In this document: positions 44,699 through 46,286 of the stretch, one piece after another
How positions within the stretch are numbered: the first letter of the stretch is position 1
Layout: each line of letters begins with the position of its first letter
Assembly (NCBI GenBank): GCA_964390005.1
Contig: CAYMGM010000013.1
Span: forward strand, 1 to 46,286
Direction of reading: 5' to 3'
Length of the DNA: 46,286 nt
Origin: CAYMGM01 sp964390005
GTDB taxonomy: Bacteria > Pseudomonadota > Alphaproteobacteria > UBA9219
Program-made: the position numbers and the translations under genes
Notes under the pieces: generated by a model
Told to the model about the DNA's origin: nothing
What the model saw: only the letters and a program-made list of their open reading frames with translations
Database searches by the model: none

Positions 44699-46286
44699 AT
44701 GTCCGTTTCCTTCGCCTCCTCCATAAAAAACCTTTCCCTTGCTCTTTTGCTGACGTCGAGCCTTGTATCGGCGGCGCAAGCGGCGACGCTGACCTGGGAT
44801 GGCGGAGCAGGGACCAGCAATTGGGGAGATGCCGCAAATTGGAGCAGCAATGCCGTGCCGACAAGTGCGGATGAGGTCCAGCTTAATTCGAGTGGAATTA
44901 GTCTTGATGCCCTCATAGCAAATACGGCTACATTCAGCCTTGGTTATTCAGGAGCAGGGGCTTTGACAATATCGGATGGTGGAACGCTTTCTTTCTCTGC
45001 TGGATATATTGGTAATTTGAGTGGTGCAGTTGGAACAATCACCGTAACCGGCATAGGCTCAGAGCTAGAAGGAAGCTCCGTCTTACGGATCGGAAATAGT
45101 GGTGCAGGTTCCCTTCTCGTTGAAGCTGGTGGTATTGTTTCTGTTTCTCAAGGCAATGCAGGCAATATTTTTGGCTCCACAGGTACAATAACGGTAACCG
45201 GATCTAACTCGAGTCTTTTAGCAAATATGGGCTTCTATGTCGGAAATGGAGGCCAGGCGTCGCTTACTATTTCGAATGGTGGATCGGTTTCAACATCTCA
45301 TAGCTATAGTATAGCGGCAGGGTTATCGGCAACGGGTACAGGAACAATAACTGTTACTGGAAGTGACTCGGTGTTAGAAAGTGGAGGGGATGTTCGTGTT
45401 GGCACCTCAGGTTATGGTGCTCTAGTTGTTTCGGATGGAGGCAAGGTGACCTCTTCATCTGGTTATGGCGTTCTTGCTGGGACCTATACAGGCAGTACAG
45501 GAACGATGACGGTAATGGGCGCTGGCTCAACACTTGAAAGTGGGGGGCAGCTTCTCGTAGGCAATTCGGGTATAGGTTCTCTAACCATCTCTGGTAGAGG
45601 CCTGGTTTCGACGGCACTTGGTTTTGGCTCATATTCAGGAACAAATTTGGGTAGCACGGGAACGATTACGGTTATCGGGGAAGGTTCCGCATTGGAAAGC
45701 GGTTCCAGCGTCTATGTTGGCTTCCATGGAGATGGAACACTAACGATTTCTAATGGTGGAACCGTTTCGTCTGCTTCTGAGTCTAATATTTATGCGGGTA
45801 CTCATATAGGCAGCACAGGCACAATTACTGTTATGGATGCCGGTTCGGCTTTAGAAAGCAGTAGAATGCTTCGTCTTGGAGAGGCTGGAACAGGAAACCT
45901 CGTCATCTCTAATGGGGGTGTTGCCTCCTCCGCGTCTGGTTTTGCCATAATAATGGGGACAAGTACCAGCGGCGTTGGCTCAATAACTTTAACCGGAGCG
46001 TCTTCTTTACTCCAAAGCGGCCAAGATATTTATATCGGCAGCCTCGGTACAGGCACCTTGACTGTTTCTGATTCAGGTTCGGTACTCGCATCGGGTGCTC
46101 TGACTATCGCGCAAAACACCGGCTCGACGGGCACGCTGAACATCGGCGCGGCGCATGGCAGCGCGGCGGCAGCGCCGGGGACAGTGTCAGCTTCGTCGAT
46201 TGCCTTTGGCTCCGGCACAGGCAAGATTGTCTTCAACCACACGAGCAGCGACTATGTCTTTGACCTTGCGATCACAGGTGCAGGGA
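44699..46286 (+). CDS. Autotransporter-like surface protein, passenger part (runs off the window)
   Basis: Frame open from ATG 44699 to the right edge (529 codons, no stop). Signal peptide (MSVSFASSIKNLSLALLLTS..., cleavage after AQA, residue 28), then WDGGAGTSNWGDAANW, a typical autotransporter passenger start. Seven tandem beta-solenoid units begin with GTITV-type motifs at 45032, 45182, 45341, 45500, 45659, 45818 and 45977: five steps of exactly 159 bp (53 residues), the first 150 bp. After 46130 the pattern GTLNIG...VSASSIAFGSGTGKIVFNHT leads to the next passenger part. The C-terminal barrel is outside the window. Repeats are lower in GC than both ends. Confidence 0.8.
   Translation, partial: MSVSFASSIKNLSLALLLTSSLVSAAQAATLTWDGGAGTSNWGDAANWSSNAVPTSADEVQLNSSGISLDALIANTATFSLGYSGAGALTISDGGTLSFSAGYIGNLSGAVGTITVTGIGSELEGSSVLRIGNSGAGSLLVEAGGIVSVSQGNAGNIFGSTGTITVTGSNSSLLANMGFYVGNGGQASLTISNGGSVSTSHSYSIAAGLSATGTGTITVTGSDSVLESGGDVRVGTSGYGALVVSDGGKVTSSSGYGVLAGTYTGSTGTMTVMGAGSTLESGGQLLVGNSGIGSLTISGRGLVSTALGFGSYSGTNLGSTGTITVIGEGSALESGSSVYVGFHGDGTLTISNGGTVSSASESNIYAGTHIGSTGTITVMDAGSALESSRMLRLGEAGTGNLVISNGGVASSASGFAIIMGTSTSGVGSITLTGASSLLQSGQDIYIGSLGTGTLTVSDSGSVLASGALTIAQNTGSTGTLNIGAAHGSAAAAPGTVSASSIAFGSGTGKIVFNHTSSDYVFDLAITGAG

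Noticed and set aside
1..46286. tRNA, rRNA, CRISPR arrays, insertion sequences or phage genes
   Set aside because: Looked for by eye (T-loop GGTTCGAATCC-like motifs, regular direct repeats with spacers, transposase motifs) and none was found; a covariance-model search would be the decisive test.

Overview
The window reads as chromosomal DNA of an alphaproteobacterium. The basis is gene order and family type: rpmI-rplT-pheS-pheT, clpS, nadD-rsfS-rlmH, a SufBCDSU operon behind an Rrf2/IscR-type regulator, an IalB-like secreted protein beside ihfB, and groESL behind a CIRCE element. The order or family cannot be fixed from the sequence alone. Coding density is high: many genes overlap by 4 bp (ATGA) and several convergent pairs overlap at their stop codons. 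No rRNA, tRNA, CRISPR array, transposase or phage gene was seen.

Layout. 1-3128: a short glutamate 5-kinase (minus), a gene-free stretch rich in hairpins, and two unrecognised genes. 3174-7617: ribosomal proteins L35 and L20, then both subunits of phenylalanyl-tRNA synthetase. 7629-8771 (minus): fluoride channel FluC, a PII-like DUF190 protein and a small secreted protein. 8846-10774: leuA behind a leucine-rich leader peptide (a newly read small gene that looks like a peptide attenuator). 10907-12469: Nudix-like protein, ClpS, NadD. 12498-16209: RsfS with a histone-like tail, a DotA/TraY-like membrane protein and RlmH, joined by ATGA overlaps. 16429-19893: RecQ and a two-gene polysaccharide-type ABC exporter. 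19905-20593 (minus): DUF2335 protein with a small partner. 20752-26937: iscR-sufB-sufC-HAD phosphatase-sufD-sufS-sufU for Fe-S cluster assembly. 26934-29833 (minus): two large unrecognised all-helical proteins. 30001-33204: PAS-PAS-GGDEF diguanylate cyclase and tandem DMT transporters. 33196-34313 (minus): IalB-like protein and IHF beta. 34465-37090: a repeat-rich intergenic block, groEL, groES, CIRCE and a heat-shock-type promoter. 37120-39874 (minus): tRNA-editing YbaK-like protein, an outer-membrane beta-barrel, and an LpoA-like lipoprotein. 39796-44489: RsmI, a ComM/YifB ATPase and a chemoreceptor. 44699 to the right edge: the start of a large autotransporter-like protein with a strict 159-bp repeat.

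Most interesting: (1) the leucine leader peptide before leuA, apparently on a leaderless transcript; (2) a family of inverted, GC-rich intergenic repeats whose outer ends sit exactly on the stop codons of three separate minus-strand genes (proB, groEL, lpoA-like); (3) the DotA-like protein embedded between RsfS and RlmH; (4) the relatively AT-rich 159-bp passenger repeats between GC-rich ends in the autotransporter, with a run of nine C just upstream. All functional names rest on motif reading by eye; no database search was run.
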